DNA from: CAIKOD01 sp035505975 | Lineage (GTDB): Archaea > Halobacteriota > Methanomicrobia > Methanomicrobiales > Methanospirillaceae | Assembly (NCBI GenBank): GCA_035505975.1 | Contig: DATJQJ010000038.1 | Coordinates: 1 to 9,851, forward strand | Direction of reading: 5' to 3' | Length of the DNA stretch: 9,851 bases | In this document: positions 4,904 to 9,851 of the stretch, piece by piece | Position numbering within the stretch: position 1 is the first letter of the stretch | Layout of the letters: each line of letters begins with the position of its first letter | Position numbers and translations under genes: made by a program | The notes under the pieces: generated by a model | Told to the model about the DNA's origin: nothing | The model's database searches: none | What the model saw: the letters and a program-made list of their open reading frames with translations, nothing else

Positions 4904-5043
4904 TTGACTATTCGTGGTACTCTGCAAAGAGCTGTCGCATGGATAGTACGATCAGGTTAGTACAGGGCATGAAAGGGGTTCTCCCGTGGCAGGGCCTGTT
5001 CCGAAGCCTCCCTGTTTCTTTCACCCCGCTCCCGGCAGCTCCT

Positions 5044-5051
5044 GAAATTAC
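5044..5051 (+). promoter_or_regulatory. Weak TATA-like element for the 61-residue gene
   Basis: GAAATTAC is centred about 25 bases upstream of the ATG at 5073, the spacing expected of a leaderless archaeal transcript. The match is weak, but it explains the absence of a normal ribosome binding site. Confidence 0.25.
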
Positions 5052-5072
5052 GCTCTCCCTGTACACTAGGGC

Positions 5073-5258
5073 ATGGAAAACAGGGCACAGGAACTGGTCA
5101 AAGGCAGGAAGTACCGCGTCGTAACAGAGTGGGGAGAACGGATCATGACATTCCGGGGTATTATGGAAGAAAACGGGAACCCGTTGTTTGTCGGGAACAT
5201 CTTCCCAGTCCAGCAGGTCCCCTGGGGTGCGATCGAGAGGCTTGAATTGGTCGGTTAG
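5073..5258 (+). CDS. Small basic-hydrophobic protein, 61 aa, unknown function
   Basis: A hypothetical cytoplasmic protein, the only plus-strand gene in the left two thirds of the window. After a short N-terminal helix (ENRAQELVKGR) it alternates beta-strand-like segments: KYRVVTEWG, ERIMTFRGIMEE, PLFVGNIF and ending AIERLELVG. This strand pattern suggests a small SH3-like or Sm-like barrel, possibly binding nucleic acid or protein; that is inference from pattern only. No signal peptide or membrane helix is present. The ATG at 5073 has only AGGG one base upstream, too close for a normal ribosome site, so leaderless translation is likely. It is preferred over the longer antisense frame at 4908-5312 because its composition is protein-like. 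Confidence 0.6.
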   Translation: MENRAQELVKGRKYRVVTEWGERIMTFRGIMEENGNPLFVGNIFPVQQVPWGAIERLELVG

Positions 5259-5261
5259 CCG

Positions 5262-5279
5262 TGGGGTGGTGTATCCCCA
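5262..5279 (+). terminator. Hairpin after the 61-residue gene
   Basis: TGGGG (5262-5266) and CCCCA (5275-5279) form a 5-bp stem with an 8-base loop, four bases after the TAG stop (5256-5258). AT-rich bases follow without a T run. It may be a terminator or a 3' protecting hairpin. Confidence 0.35.
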
Positions 5280-5442
5280 AACGTTAATTCCTTCATTCCC
5301 GGCATTATTCATAAGTATCCGGTCTTACGTCTCCATCGCAATCCAGGATCGTTTGAGCAAAACGGGTTCGGAAATCTTCCAAAACTATCGGCCTTCCTCT
5401 AGTCCGGCAGCATCGTACCACCGCGGGATCGAATATCGGTTG

Positions 5443-5455
5443 GTAAACAGCAAAA
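5443..5455 (-). terminator. T-rich tract after mntP
   Basis: Immediately past the mntP stop codon the minus strand reads TTTTGCTGTTTAC, a T-rich stretch suited to archaeal termination. It is a weak, hairpin-less signal. Confidence 0.3.
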
Positions 5456-6004
5456 TCAGGCGTGAAAGAGCAGGATCGATGCAGCCATGCCGATGAGGAT
5501 CAGGCCCCCGACGATGATGATGGACTCCCCTATCAGATCTTTGAGTTTTCTGCCGGAAAGCACGCCGGTTACGGAAATTGCAAATGCAACGATCCCGATG
5601 ACGATGGCGGGAACAACGATTTCCAGATCGAGGAACGAATATGCTACCCCGACGGCAAATGCGTCGATGCTCGTGGCGAGGGCAAGGACTGTTATCACGG
5701 AGAGGTCGTACTTGTCGCGATGGGACGTTTCCTTATAGAGCCCCTCGAAGATAATCTTAATCCCGATTGCCAGGAGGAGGAGGGCCGCGATCCACGAAGG
5801 CAGCGCCAGGAACGCCGTGGTGAGGAAGACACCGGTCGCAAAACCGGCGAGGGTCATCCCGGCCTGGAATCCCCCGAAGAATATCCCGACGACAAGCGAT
5901 TTCAGCACAGGATTGCCCGATGAGGCCGTGCCTATCGCCAGGCCTACCGTAAAGCAGTCCAGTGACAAGGCGACGCTGACGGCAAGTATCGGCAGAAAAT
6001 CCAT
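5456..6004 (-). CDS. mntP: Putative manganese efflux pump MntP
   Basis: A six-helix membrane protein with the MntP family signature. An internal repeat places an acidic residue in helix 1 (SLDCFTVGLAIG, Asp16) and again in helix 4 (TSIDAFAVGVAYSF, Asp114), with Gly-rich helix segments such as GGFQAGM and a short basic central loop (YKETSHRDKYD, about 90-100). In characterised members these Asp-containing helices form the metal path that exports Mn2+ and protects cells from excess manganese. Its 182 residues match the family's usual length. The start is ATG at 6002-6004; no clear ribosome binding site is visible. A 41-residue membrane protein gene ends 33 bases upstream in the same direction, suggesting co-transcription. 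Metal specificity is inferred from the family. Confidence 0.9.
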   Translation of the reverse strand: MDFLPILAVSVALSLDCFTVGLAIGTASSGNPVLKSLVVGIFFGGFQAGMTLAGFATGVFLTTAFLALPSWIAALLLLAIGIKIIFEGLYKETSHRDKYDLSVITVLALATSIDAFAVGVAYSFLDLEIVVPAIVIGIVAFAISVTGVLSGRKLKDLIGESIIIVGGLILIGMAASILLFHA

Positions 6005-6037
6005 AAACGGATGAAACTAAAAACCGAAAGGTGATGA

Positions 6038-6163
6038 TTATGTGGAGATCTCTTTGTTTTTCATTTCTTTGCAGGGGATATACCATTCTGCCCAGATGAT
6101 CCCCATGGGGATCGCAATAAGGCAGAGGTAGCAGAAAATAATTAAGACCCAGTCCCGTATCAT
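6038..6163 (-). CDS. 41-residue single-helix membrane protein upstream of mntP
   Basis: A previously unlisted small gene found by translating the gap. Reading from ATG at 6161-6163 gives MIRDWVLIIFCYLCLIAIPM, then GIIWAEWYIPCKEMKNKEIST and a TAA at 6038-6040. Residues about 5-25 form one hydrophobic helix, followed by an aromatic-acidic stretch (WAEWY) and a charged tail. Three Cys are present (11, 14, 35). AGGTG lies five bases before the ATG, a good archaeal ribosome binding site. The stop is 33 bases from the mntP start, so the two are probably one transcript. It could assist MntP, for instance as a stability or regulatory subunit, but that is inferred only from position. No known family is recognised. 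Confidence 0.6.
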   Translation of the reverse strand: MIRDWVLIIFCYLCLIAIPMGIIWAEWYIPCKEMKNKEIST

Positions 6164-6168
6164 GACCG

Positions 6169-6173
6169 CACCT
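6169..6173 (-). promoter_or_regulatory. Shine-Dalgarno of the 41-residue gene
   Basis: Minus-strand AGGTG lies five bases before the ATG at 6163. It is the main support for this short ORF being a gene. Confidence 0.5.
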
Positions 6174-6205
6174 GTTCTGTTATTCCTGTTGGGTCGTTGG
6201 AATCA

Positions 6206-6248
6206 AATCGTTTTCGGTCAGATGCGTAATCGTTTGTAGGTTTTTATC
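6206..6248 (-). promoter_or_regulatory. Candidate promoter and paired operator of the small protein-mntP unit
   Basis: AATCGTTT occurs at 6206-6213 and again at 6228-6235, the starts 22 bases apart, about two helical turns. On the minus strand a TATA-like GATAAAAA lies at 6241-6248, placing the transcription start near 6220, between the two copies. Direct repeats that bracket a start site on one face of the helix suit a repressor, perhaps metal-responsive, but no known metalloregulator box is recognised. Confidence 0.35.
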
Positions 6249-6276
6249 GTCCTTCTCAACGCCTGGTCCGTCTCGT

Positions 6277-7191
6277 TCACCGGTCCATCATATCGATCAG
6301 TTCCGACCCGTCTTCCAGTTGCTGGAGCCGTTCTTCACCGATCACGAGGGTCTGGCCGATTTTTTTCTGTTTATAGTAATCGGTGAGAACGCACATTGCG
6401 TACGTCCCTGTTACCTGCGAGATGTTCCCGATTAAATGAGCGCGTTTGACCATGCGCTCGGCCGTCCCGTAACCGGTCAGGATCGTGTGGTCGTGGAAGG
6501 TGATCAGGGCCTGGAAGGGTGCCCGGTGAAGGGTATGCAGTTTCATGCCGAGCAACTCGAGAAAACTCATGGGTGCATCCTTGTCAGGCATTTCTTCTTT
6601 TTCAGGTGCCTGATCGTGCATTCTCATGAGATCGATCGACTGGACGAGACCGCTGTCGAATATCTCTTCGATCTTCTGGGCGACTTCAAGCGTTGTGCCC
6701 ATGCCGCTCTCGTACTTGCTGATCGTCCTGCGCGACACGCCCAGCAGATGCCCGAGGTCGCCAAGCGACATGTTCCTCTTCTCCCGCAGGTCGCGGAGCG
6801 CCTCGCCATTGATCGTTACGTAAAGGCCCCCTGGCGATGCGTAGATCAACGGGGGGCTGGACTCGACGATGAAGTCATACAGCGTCGCAATGCTGATTGC
6901 ATAGATTCCGTAGCGGAGGTAAACCGCACCCCGCTCGAGCTCGGTGTCCCTGGCCCTCTCGCCGATGATCAGTGCCGAGCCCCTGAGATACCGGGCCACG
7001 AGTTCAAGGTCGGATGCTGTCTCTTCACTGACGCTGTCGATATGGGAGACGACCTTGATCGCAAGGGTGGTCCTTCCATTGCTTGCAATGAGGTCGAAAC
7101 TCCTCGGCCTCATGCTGAACCGTTCCGAAACCCTGTACCTTCCGGTGATCAGCACGCTGATGACCATCTGGAGGAGTCGATCCTGGGACAT
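6277..7191 (-). CDS. Archaeal HTH-type transcriptional regulator (Cro/C1 helix-turn-helix), 304 aa
   Basis: It belongs to the archaea-specific family annotated as putative HTH-type transcriptional regulatory protein (the type represented, as I recall, by MJ0164). The N-terminal domain (about 1-115) contains SFDLIAS and LAIKVVSHID, a pattern like a degenerate restriction-endonuclease fold with D33 and K46. The central Cro/C1 HTH spans about 131-180: LRDLREKRNMSLGDLGHLLG, then VSRRTISKYESG as turn and recognition helix. The C-terminal domain (about 205-304) is conserved in the family and ends in charged helices. Targets are unknown. It starts at ATG 7189-7191, 52 bases from the divergent tiaS start, so it could control its own gene and tiaS; the mntP unit lies 113 bases downstream in the same direction. 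Confidence 0.87.
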   Translation of the reverse strand: MSQDRLLQMVISVLITGRYRVSERFSMRPRSFDLIASNGRTTLAIKVVSHIDSVSEETASDLELVARYLRGSALIIGERARDTELERGAVYLRYGIYAISIATLYDFIVESSPPLIYASPGGLYVTINGEALRDLREKRNMSLGDLGHLLGVSRRTISKYESGMGTTLEVAQKIEEIFDSGLVQSIDLMRMHDQAPEKEEMPDKDAPMSFLELLGMKLHTLHRAPFQALITFHDHTILTGYGTAERMVKRAHLIGNISQVTGTYAMCVLTDYYKQKKIGQTLVIGEERLQQLEDGSELIDMMDR

Positions 7192-7204
7192 TTACCCTGA
7201 TGAA

Positions 7205-7236
7205 TGGATTTAGTAGGGCCCATATTAAATAATAGG
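7205..7236. promoter_or_regulatory. Shared divergent promoter of the HTH regulator and tiaS
   Basis: The 52-base gap holds the AT-rich ATATTAAATAATA (7222-7234), which on the minus strand reads TATTATTTAATAT and fits a TATA box about 35 bases before the regulator's ATG. For tiaS the better-spaced candidate is TTTAGTAG (7209-7216), about 30 bases before its ATG. Both transcripts would have very short leaders, and a factor bound to either box would obstruct the other. Confidence 0.45.
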
Positions 7237-7243
7237 GTATTGC

Positions 7244-8461
7244 ATGCTTGTCGGTCTGGACGATACGGATTCCCCGGGCGGTATGTGTACGACGTATATC
7301 GGCGTCGTTCTGGCCGGGAGACTCAAGGAGTACCATATTCCCGTACATGAGGCGAGGCTGCTCCGGTTGAACCCGAACGTAATTTACAAGACAAGGGGGA
7401 ACGCAGCGGTGTGCCTCGATGTAACCGGGGACCGGGAGAAAATCTTTCGCACCGCCTGCGAAGTGGTCGAAAAATACGCATGTTTCGACCACGATAATAC
7501 AAATCCCGGCGTCGTCGTGGCTGACTCGCCGCCGTCCCCGCGATTTTACCGGCAGGCGGTACAGGGTTTCTGCACGATAGATGAGGCGAAGGACGTCCTC
7601 GAAGAGGCAGGCGCGCTCTATCGCGGGTATAAAAACGAGAGGGGCCTGATCGGCGCTACGGCAGCAGTCTGCAGCGAGATCCCGGACAGGACCTACGAAT
7701 TCCTTACCTACCGGAAGCCCGAAGCATTCGGGACGCCGAGAAACGTCAGCAGGGAAAGCCTGTTTCTGGCCGAGCGGGAGACCTGCCCCCATACCTGGGA
7801 CTCGGTGGATACTACGAATGACGTCGTTGTCTGCGTTCCCCATACCCCCGACCCGGTCCTGTTCGGGATCAGGGGTGAGAGCCCTTCCTGGGTCTCTAAG
7901 GCGAGGGGCCTGGTGGTATCGGAGCCCACAGGGTTCGAACAGGTCTTCGTGACCAACCAGGGTACCGATTCCCATCTTCTTGACGCCAGTGAAGTCGCGC
8001 TCGCCGATGGCTTTTCATACCGGCTGCAGGGGACGGTCAGTTCCGTGGCCCGGACCGGAAAGGGGGGTCATGTCTGCATCGGGATAGGAACAGATACCGG
8101 TGCTGAGGTCGATTGCATGGCGTTCGAACCGACCAAGGGGTTCCGGAATATTGTCAGGGCCTTGTTACCCGGGGATGTTGTGGAAGTGACGGGCAGTTTC
8201 AAGAACGGGAGCCTCAATATCGAAAAAATTCATATCTGCAGCCTTTCCGGGGCCGGTACTACGAAACCACCCGTATGCGGCGCCTGCGGAAAGAGGATGA
8301 CCAGCGCCGGGAGAGAGAAGGGTTACAAGTGCAGGCAGTGCGGGGCCCGGGCCCGGGAACCTGAAGTAATCCCGATAAAACGAGAGCTGAAAACAGGCTG
8401 GTACGAAGTCCCGCCCATCGCCAGGCGCCACCTTGCGAAACCTCTCTGCAGGGGGCCCTGA
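7244..8461 (+). CDS. tiaS: tRNA(Ile2) 2-agmatinylcytidine synthetase TiaS, 405 aa
   Basis: TiaS uses ATP and agmatine to turn cytidine 34 of the tRNA-Ile2 anticodon (CAU) into agmatidine, so the tRNA reads AUA instead of AUG. The family landmarks are all present: N-terminal GLDDTDSPGGMCTTY (residues 4-18), RGNAA (51-55), NTNPG (85-89) and YRGYKNERGLIGATAA (126-141) of the kinase-like catalytic part; TWDSVD (184-189), FGIRGES (207-213) and TNQGTDSHL (238-246); an OB-fold region at about 258-335 for tRNA binding; and a C-terminal zinc ribbon with C345, C348, C363 and C366. The start matches the usual family N-terminus; AGGGT lies a few bases upstream. It heads a plus-strand run with dys and pyrF. 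The enzyme is essential for AUA decoding in most archaea. Confidence 0.96.
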   Translation: MLVGLDDTDSPGGMCTTYIGVVLAGRLKEYHIPVHEARLLRLNPNVIYKTRGNAAVCLDVTGDREKIFRTACEVVEKYACFDHDNTNPGVVVADSPPSPRFYRQAVQGFCTIDEAKDVLEEAGALYRGYKNERGLIGATAAVCSEIPDRTYEFLTYRKPEAFGTPRNVSRESLFLAERETCPHTWDSVDTTNDVVVCVPHTPDPVLFGIRGESPSWVSKARGLVVSEPTGFEQVFVTNQGTDSHLLDASEVALADGFSYRLQGTVSSVARTGKGGHVCIGIGTDTGAEVDCMAFEPTKGFRNIVRALLPGDVVEVTGSFKNGSLNIEKIHICSLSGAGTTKPPVCGACGKRMTSAGREKGYKCRQCGARAREPEVIPIKRELKTGWYEVPPIARRHLAKPLCRGP

Positions 8462-8530
8462 AGGTGGCGGCCGGCTCCGGAGAGATGTTATTCTCAAGCC
8501 GCTCCAATACTAGTGTGCGAGCTGTCAATT

Positions 8531-9466
8531 ATGACCCATGAATGCAGTGAACCAGTCGAACAGATGCACCTCAGACCCGGTATGAGCGTCGGAGAACTTG
8601 CCGAGCAGATGGGACGTGCAGGGGCCTATAACGGAGGGGCACTATACCGGGCCGTCTGCCTCTATGAGAAGATGCTCCGCGATCCCGATGCAACAAAATT
8701 TTTCGGTCTCGCAGGCGCGATGGTCCCCGCCGGTATGGGGGGTATTGTCGAAGATCTCGTGAACCGGGGATGTATTGACGTGCTGGTCTCCACAGGAGCC
8801 AACATGACCCACGATATCATCGAGGCGATCGGGTGCCGCCACTATCATGGCCGGGCCGACTGTTCGGATGTCGAATTACGTCACGATGAGATAAACCGGA
8901 TTTACGATGTTTATCTCCCGAACGAGGCATTCATAAAGTTCGAGGAGTTCATGCAGGAGACGTATTCGGAGATCCCTGAAGGGAGCACGATCTCCATCAA
9001 TGAATTGGTACGCCACATCGGCTCGCACCTGGACACGGGGATCCTTTCCGCCGCGTGCAGGAAGGGTGTCCCGGTGTACTGCCCTGCCATACAGGACTCC
9101 ATGATCGGGCTCCAGTACTGGTTATTCTCGCAGTCTCACAAGGTCTGCGTCGATGCATTCCGGGATATGCCGGCTCTTCTCGACCGCTGCTTCTCGGCAA
9201 AGAAGGCCGGGGCCATGCTTGTCGGCGGGGGTGTCCCGAAGAATTACATCCTCCAGAGCATGCTGATGACCGAGAACGGGTTTTCCTACGCAGTCCAGCT
9301 GACGGGCGATCGGCCCGACCTGGGCGGCCTGTCCGGAGCGACCCTCGACGAGGCACGTTCGTGGGGGAAACTGACCGAGGAAGCCTCGGCCGTGACCGTC
9401 TACGGCGATGCGACCATTCTCCTTCCCCTTTTGGTCGCAGCCGTTCTCGAGAGGTTGTCCCGATGA
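8531..9466 (+). CDS. dys: Deoxyhypusine synthase, 311 aa
   Basis: It transfers the aminobutyl group of spermidine, NAD-dependently, to a lysine of translation factor aIF5A, the first step of hypusine formation. Diagnostic motifs from the ATG at 8531: GLAGAMVPAGM (59-69), STGAN (87-91) in the NAD site, VPVYCPAIQDSMIG (180-193), the catalytic-lysine loop GGGVPKNYI (Lys237), and RPDLGGLSGATLDEARSWGK near the C-terminus. Length suits archaeal members. A GTG at 8513 would add six residues (MCELSI) and cannot be excluded; ATG at 8531 is preferred because it is the stronger codon, though neither has a clear ribosome site. The gene starts 69 bases after tiaS and overlaps pyrF by four bases (ATGA), indicating coupling. 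Confidence 0.96.
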   Translation: MTHECSEPVEQMHLRPGMSVGELAEQMGRAGAYNGGALYRAVCLYEKMLRDPDATKFFGLAGAMVPAGMGGIVEDLVNRGCIDVLVSTGANMTHDIIEAIGCRHYHGRADCSDVELRHDEINRIYDVYLPNEAFIKFEEFMQETYSEIPEGSTISINELVRHIGSHLDTGILSAACRKGVPVYCPAIQDSMIGLQYWLFSQSHKVCVDAFRDMPALLDRCFSAKKAGAMLVGGGVPKNYILQSMLMTENGFSYAVQLTGDRPDLGGLSGATLDEARSWGKLTEEASAVTVYGDATILLPLLVAAVLERLSR

Positions 9467-9851
9467 CCGAACTCATCCTCGCCCTCGACGTGCTGGATAA
9501 AGAAAAGGCCGTGGCCGTTGCGGCGTCGTGTGCTCCCTCTGTCGATGCGATCAAGGTCGGTTATCCCCTCGTGCTGTCGTCGGGCCTTGGCATTGCCGAT
9601 GACCTCGGGGACTTCGACCTGCCGCTGATCGCCGATTTCAAGGTGGCCGATATTCCGAACACCAACCGGCTGATTGCAGAGCTGGTTTTCTCATCCGGGT
9701 ACGACGCCATCATCTGCCACGGGTTCCCAGGCCGCGATTCGGCTGCTGCCTGTATTGAAACAGCGCACGAGTATGGAGGGGAATGTTATATCGTAGCGGA
9801 AATGAGTCATCCTGGCGCGACGGAATTTTTCCGCGACGGAATCCCCGAAGA
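9463..9851 (+). CDS. pyrF: Orotidine 5'-phosphate decarboxylase PyrF, 5' part
   Basis: It decarboxylates OMP to UMP, the last step of pyrimidine synthesis. The first 129 residues are in the window; the 3' end lies beyond it. The TIM-barrel start TELILALDVLD includes Asp9; Lys31 lies in IKVGYP; and the catalytic D-x-K-x-x-D motif is ADFKVADIPN (Asp58, Lys60, Asp63). MSHPGA in the phosphate-side loop region is also typical of archaeal OMPDC. The ATG at 9463-9465 overlaps the dys stop (9464-9466) as ATGA, so translation is probably coupled to dys by re-initiation. The frame is intact to the window edge. Confidence 0.96.
   Translation, partial: MTELILALDVLDKEKAVAVAASCAPSVDAIKVGYPLVLSSGLGIADDLGDFDLPLIADFKVADIPNTNRLIAELVFSSGYDAIICHGFPGRDSAAACIETAHEYGGECYIVAEMSHPGATEFFRDGIPE

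Noticed and set aside
4908..5312. 134-codon minus-strand open frame
   Set aside because: It is antisense to the 61-residue gene and has a non-protein-like composition (scattered Cys/Pro/His/Phe, no domain pattern), so it is treated as a shadow.
6436..7200. 254-codon plus-strand frame
   Set aside because: Antisense to the HTH regulator, whose family match is clear; the sequence is typical of a high-GC shadow frame.
7025..7975. 316-codon minus-strand frame
   Set aside because: It overlaps both the regulator's start and the antisense of tiaS, and crosses their shared promoter; no family resemblance.

Overview
The window looks like chromosome from a methanogenic archaeon, probably of the Methanomicrobiales (Methanoregula-like). 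The evidence is tiaS (tRNA-Ile2 agmatidine synthase, an archaea-only enzyme), deoxyhypusine synthase, an archaeal-type OMP decarboxylase, the first 23 codons of a thermosome subunit, an archaeal HTH regulator family, AT-rich TATA boxes, GGTGA-type ribosome binding sites and oligo-T terminators. The genus-level guess is inference; no rRNA or tRNA gene is present to confirm it.

Left part (1-6276) is loosely packed and more AT-rich, and nearly every gene is on the minus strand. In order: the 5' end of a thermosome gene with a clear promoter (1-119); an upstream region with repeated short motifs (120-440); a 400-residue secreted protein; a 267-base intergenic stretch with a symmetric set of inverted repeats; a 65-residue two-helix membrane protein; a TPR protein with two C-terminal membrane helices; a small lipoprotein built from decapeptide repeats that each carry an N-glycosylation sequon; a 77-residue Cys/His-rich membrane protein; and an alpha/beta-hydrolase lipoprotein. 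One small plus-strand gene of 61 residues follows. Next comes a likely manganese efflux pump, mntP, preceded in the same direction by a 41-residue single-helix membrane protein that was found by reading the gap.

Right part (6277-9851) is GC-richer and gene-dense. A minus-strand Cro/C1-type regulator shares a 52-base divergent promoter region with a plus-strand run tiaS - dys - pyrF. dys and pyrF overlap by four bases (ATGA). tiaS and dys both serve translation: one modifies the anticodon of tRNA-Ile2 with agmatine, the other makes the deoxyhypusine side chain on aIF5A. pyrF supplies UMP and runs off the window.

I found no CRISPR array, IS element, prophage, rRNA or tRNA. No complete undescribed multigene system is visible. 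The best leads are the sequon-repeat lipoprotein, the 41-residue protein paired with mntP together with a two-turn direct repeat upstream, the operator-like array at 1740-1876, and the spaced motif upstream of the thermosome gene.
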